NCBI GenBank assembly: GCA_001795335.1
Contig: MGOK01000151.1
Location: 11,287 to 21,290 of the forward strand
Direction: 5' to 3'
Length of the DNA: 10,004 nucleotides
From: Chloroflexi bacterium RBG_19FT_COMBO_55_16
GTDB lineage: Bacteria; Chloroflexota; Anaerolineae; Anaerolineales; UBA4823
Below the pieces are notes generated by a model. It made no database searches and was not told the origin of the DNA. It saw only the letters and a list, made by a program, of their open reading frames with translations. The translations under genes were made by a program, and so were the position numbers. Below, piece by piece: positions 7,776 through 10,004 of this stretch; position 1 is the stretch's first letter, and the number at the start of each line of letters is the position of its first letter.

Positions 7776-9253
7776 GAGCGATCCTGTGGAATGTGAGCCG
7801 CGGCAGTGATCAACCCAAAAACGACCCACATATTCGGAACGGCAAACGAGTCGAAGGAAACCATAACCAAGAAGAAAATGATCAAGGCTAACAAACCCGA
7901 TAAACCCCAATATTTCTGATCTGGCCCGCGAGAGAACCATAAGAACAGTACGCACCCTAAAACGGCGATGACAAAGGTAGTAAAGGCGATTGTACCTAGC
8001 AACCCTGTCTCAGCCAATAAGCGGGCGTAAAGGTTTTTGGGGGTGATCAGACGAATCGTATCGTCTGAAGGCGTAATCAACCGGATGATCTCAGGATTGC
8101 GGTTCCAGGGCTGGTCAGGCAACATCTCGTCGAAATAAAGAGCATAATTCCCCAACCCTACTCCGAAGACCGGAAAGGCTTCGAAGGTTCGCCAGGCAGT
8201 TTCAACATATGCCAGGCGTGACCTGAATCCGATGTACTCTAAAAATGTTTTATTCTGTATCTCTCCCTCCGTCCAATATCGCCATAAGCGGGAGAAAAAT
8301 CGGTTTTGACTTCCTGCGAGAAAAACCGCCAGGCCGAGAACGACGAGAGCAAGAATCGTCTGTGTCAAACGCCTGCCTCGTTTAGTAGCACGCTCTCCAC
8401 CACTGGCGGCGACTTCTCCACCCCCTCGGGGATCGAATATAAATAGGCTCACAACAATAACAACACCTAAAATTATAAGCCCACTGCGTGAGAAGGTGAA
8501 TATGAGGACAATCACCGACCAGGCGAGCAGGCCCAACTCAACCGTGAGCCGGCGATATCGCCACTTGAAAACGCTCCTGTTCTGGAGCACAGCTCCTACC
8601 AACCAGGGGAGCAATAGAAAACAGATTTGCTCTGCGAACCATTTCGGTTCATAAGTCAGTCCCGAAACTCGGGTTGTAAATAATTTGCGCGTCGATAAGA
8701 AAGTTTGGATGTCACTGATCCAGTTGAAATAGGGGCGCGAGAAGTGGACAATGTAAACAGCTTGTAGCGAACCCCACAACAAGGCCATCCCAAAACCGCT
8801 ATACAACCAGCGTAAGGAGGCATTGAGATCATCCCAAGATTCGGGGAGCAACGCCACAGTCAGGTATATCGCACTGCCCAACCCTAAGGCAAAGATATTT
8901 CGAAGCAGACGGGAGGCTACAGTGATCCCCTGGGTAGCCTGTGTACCTAAAGATAGGGCAACCACAGAGCTCATTAAAGCCATCACGAGAAACGCCAACC
9001 AGGGTAAAAACGTTCTCGGGAGGCGTTTCTTGAAAAGGCGTGGCAGGATTGCCAGGACCAGGAGAAGGATCAAAGGGTAAACGGACAGCGGGCGAACAAG
9101 GGTTTCTCCACCCACGCCTTTTGGGAAGTAAGGAAAACTTGTGATTGGTAATGCGAGTAGAAATAGCGCCCAACTGATGTTTTTTGCTCTACTCAGCCAC
9201 CGGGTCCAGCTCTGTTTATTCAAAGTTTCAAACTCGATTGCTAATCTGGACAA
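7772..9253 (-). CDS. O-antigen ligase / polymerase family membrane protein (Wzy_C-like)
   Basis: A 493-residue protein with about 11-12 hydrophobic segments, of the WaaL/Wzy superfamily. These proteins polymerise lipid-linked repeat units or transfer the finished glycan to an acceptor outside the cytoplasmic membrane. Diagnostic signs are TFSRSGLIILG (253-263, with the conserved Arg256 in a Wzy_C-type motif), FPVFGVGLGNY (360-370), a large outer loop (about 370-405), and KNLYARLLAETGLLG (406-420), which matches the family's HNxYLxxLxExGxxG motif except for Lys in place of His. The loop carries a repeated hexapeptide IRLITP (390-395 and 400-405). The start is uncertain: there is no ATG before about residue 91, so initiation is at TTG 9253 (26-bp overlap with the upstream gene) or TTG 9223 (4 bp after its stop). 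Neither has a strong Shine-Dalgarno, and the choice changes only ten N-terminal residues. The Wzz-like neighbour upstream and glycosyltransferase downstream support a role in surface or exopolysaccharide assembly. Confidence 0.83.
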   Translation of the reverse strand: MSRLAIEFETLNKQSWTRWLSRAKNISWALFLLALPITSFPYFPKGVGGETLVRPLSVYPLILLLVLAILPRLFKKRLPRTFLPWLAFLVMALMSSVVALSLGTQATQGITVASRLLRNIFALGLGSAIYLTVALLPESWDDLNASLRWLYSGFGMALLWGSLQAVYIVHFSRPYFNWISDIQTFLSTRKLFTTRVSGLTYEPKWFAEQICFLLLPWLVGAVLQNRSVFKWRYRRLTVELGLLAWSVIVLIFTFSRSGLIILGVVIVVSLFIFDPRGGGEVAASGGERATKRGRRLTQTILALVVLGLAVFLAGSQNRFFSRLWRYWTEGEIQNKTFLEYIGFRSRLAYVETAWRTFEAFPVFGVGLGNYALYFDEMLPDQPWNRNPEIIRLITPSDDTIRLITPKNLYARLLAETGLLGTIAFTTFVIAVLGCVLFLWFSRGPDQKYWGLSGLLALIIFFLVMVSFDSFAVPNMWVVFGLITAAAHIPQDRS

Positions 9254-10004
9254 GTTGCAACAGGAGCCACAACGACAACCCTAAAATCCCGCCAATGATC
9301 GTTAATAGTCCAGTGGGCCGAACGGTTTTCGAGGGGACGAGATCTAATCCAACGACCTCGAGAGTTGGGGAAAGCCCCAGGCTATAACGAGCTTCCTGAT
9401 CGTATCGTTCTTCCAGCCTGGAGCGCTGGCGATCGAGGGCCTCGATTTGTCCCTCGAGAGTAAGTAAATCATTATCAATATAATCCATGATTTGGGAGAG
9501 CCACTCCACATAATCCCCTGGAACTGCGGTTATTGCAGGCTGACTCTGTAAGATTGTCATCCAGGCTGGTGTAAATTCCGCCAGGCGGGTGGCCAGGAAC
9601 ATTACCTGCCACCTCTTCCCTGTTTGCAGCGGTTTATCCGGGGGGAGGTCCTTTGCGGCTGATAACCAGGCCTGCATAGCATCTATGGAAGCTTGATAAT
9701 CGTTTTGGCGTTGTTCAGCTTCAACTCGCTGTGTAGCGACAGCCTGCATTTCCTGATCGATCATGAAGGCGTTTCGGGAAGCTTTGACTCCGTTATTAAC
9801 CCGCTCTAAGACCACGTCTCCCCAGGTGTGCGCGGCTTGGGCGGCCAGGCTGGGCTGGCGGTTTTCAACCGTCAGATTCCACTCGCCTGCCGTTCGCCAT
9901 TCCGCTCGTAGCATCTTGCGCAGCTGCACTGAGTCTACAGAATGCCAGGCATCGTCTTGCTTCTGAAGACGGTCTATAGTCGATTGTATGATCTCGTCCA
10001 GGAA
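9228..10004 (-). CDS. Wzz-like polysaccharide chain-length / co-polymerase protein, C-terminal part (runs off the right edge)
   Basis: The frame is open from the right edge to the TGA at 9230-9228, giving 258 visible residues; the start lies beyond the window. Most of the visible part is helical and rich in Gln, Arg, Glu and Ala, with coiled-coil-like stretches such as DYIDNDLLTLEGQIEALDRQ and RSRLEERYDQEA, typical of the outer helical domain of Wzz proteins. It then has a short beta-like stretch (LEVVGLDLVPSKTV) and a Pro/Gly-containing C-terminal membrane helix (RPTGLLTIIGGILGLSLWLL, visible residues about 229-248), ending with a short cytoplasmic tail (ISNRV). This is the Wzz order: proline-rich motif and second membrane segment at the end. 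No Walker or tyrosine-kinase domain follows, so it is a stand-alone co-polymerase, not a fused BY-kinase. It would set glycan chain length together with the ligase/polymerase gene it overlaps by 26 bp. A GTG at 9929 is in frame but is not a credible start because the frame continues upstream. Confidence 0.75.
   Translation of the reverse strand, partial: FLDEIIQSTIDRLQKQDDAWHSVDSVQLRKMLRAEWRTAGEWNLTVENRQPSLAAQAAHTWGDVVLERVNNGVKASRNAFMIDQEMQAVATQRVEAEQRQNDYQASIDAMQAWLSAAKDLPPDKPLQTGKRWQVMFLATRLAEFTPAWMTILQSQPAITAVPGDYVEWLSQIMDYIDNDLLTLEGQIEALDRQRSRLEERYDQEARYSLGLSPTLEVVGLDLVPSKTVRPTGLLTIIGGILGLSLWLLLQLVQISNRV

Noticed and set aside
1..10004. tRNA or rRNA genes, CRISPR arrays, insertion sequences
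   Set aside because: No cloverleaf-like or rRNA-like segments, no regularly spaced direct repeats, and no transposase frames or terminal inverted repeats were seen by eye.

Overview
The window looks like a chromosomal segment of a bacterium of roughly 50% GC. It carries a five-gene surface-polysaccharide and surface-protease cluster on the minus strand, flanked on the left by housekeeping-type genes. The combination of a Wzz-like chain-length protein, an O-antigen ligase-family protein, a large GT-C glycosyltransferase and tandem HExxH / MAM-like exoproteins with very short spacings resembles Chloroflexota (Anaerolineae-type) genomes. That placement is an inference from protein style, not from a marker gene.

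Left edge (1-893): the first 131 codons of an adenosine deaminase gene (add) run off the left end on the minus strand. Its zinc-binding HxH motif is clear. A divergent small gene (485-703, plus strand) encodes a 72-residue YtxH-type membrane protein. The 89-bp gap between them holds a good sigma70-like promoter for add, with a palindromic -10 element readable on both strands. Between the small gene and the convergent cluster lies a perfect 13-bp inverted repeat (785-821), the likely terminator of the cluster.

Main cluster (894-10004, all minus strand, so transcribed from right to left): (1) the C-terminal part of a Wzz-like polysaccharide co-polymerase, entering from the right edge; (2) an O-antigen ligase/polymerase-family membrane protein; (3) an 894-residue GT-C glycosyltransferase with an extra N-terminal membrane domain; (4) a 676-residue membrane-anchored HExxH metallopeptidase with a C-terminal MAM-like domain; (5) a 699-residue lipoprotein paralogue of (4). 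Genes 1/2 overlap by 26 bp and genes 2/3 by 4 bp (a TTGA stop/start overlap). Genes 3/4 are separated by 23 bp and 4/5 by 43 bp. No terminator is apparent between them, so they probably form one operon.

As a unit, the first three genes look like the export end of glycan synthesis: chain-length control, polymerisation or ligation, and lipid-linked sugar transfer on the outer face of the membrane. The last two place a pair of diverged, surface-anchored metalloproteases under the same transcript. The coupling of a tandem protease pair to glycan assembly is the most unusual thing here. Details worth checking are the Lys in place of the usual His in the ligase motif, the two TTG starts, and a strand-biased heptamer (GCCTGGC) in the right half.
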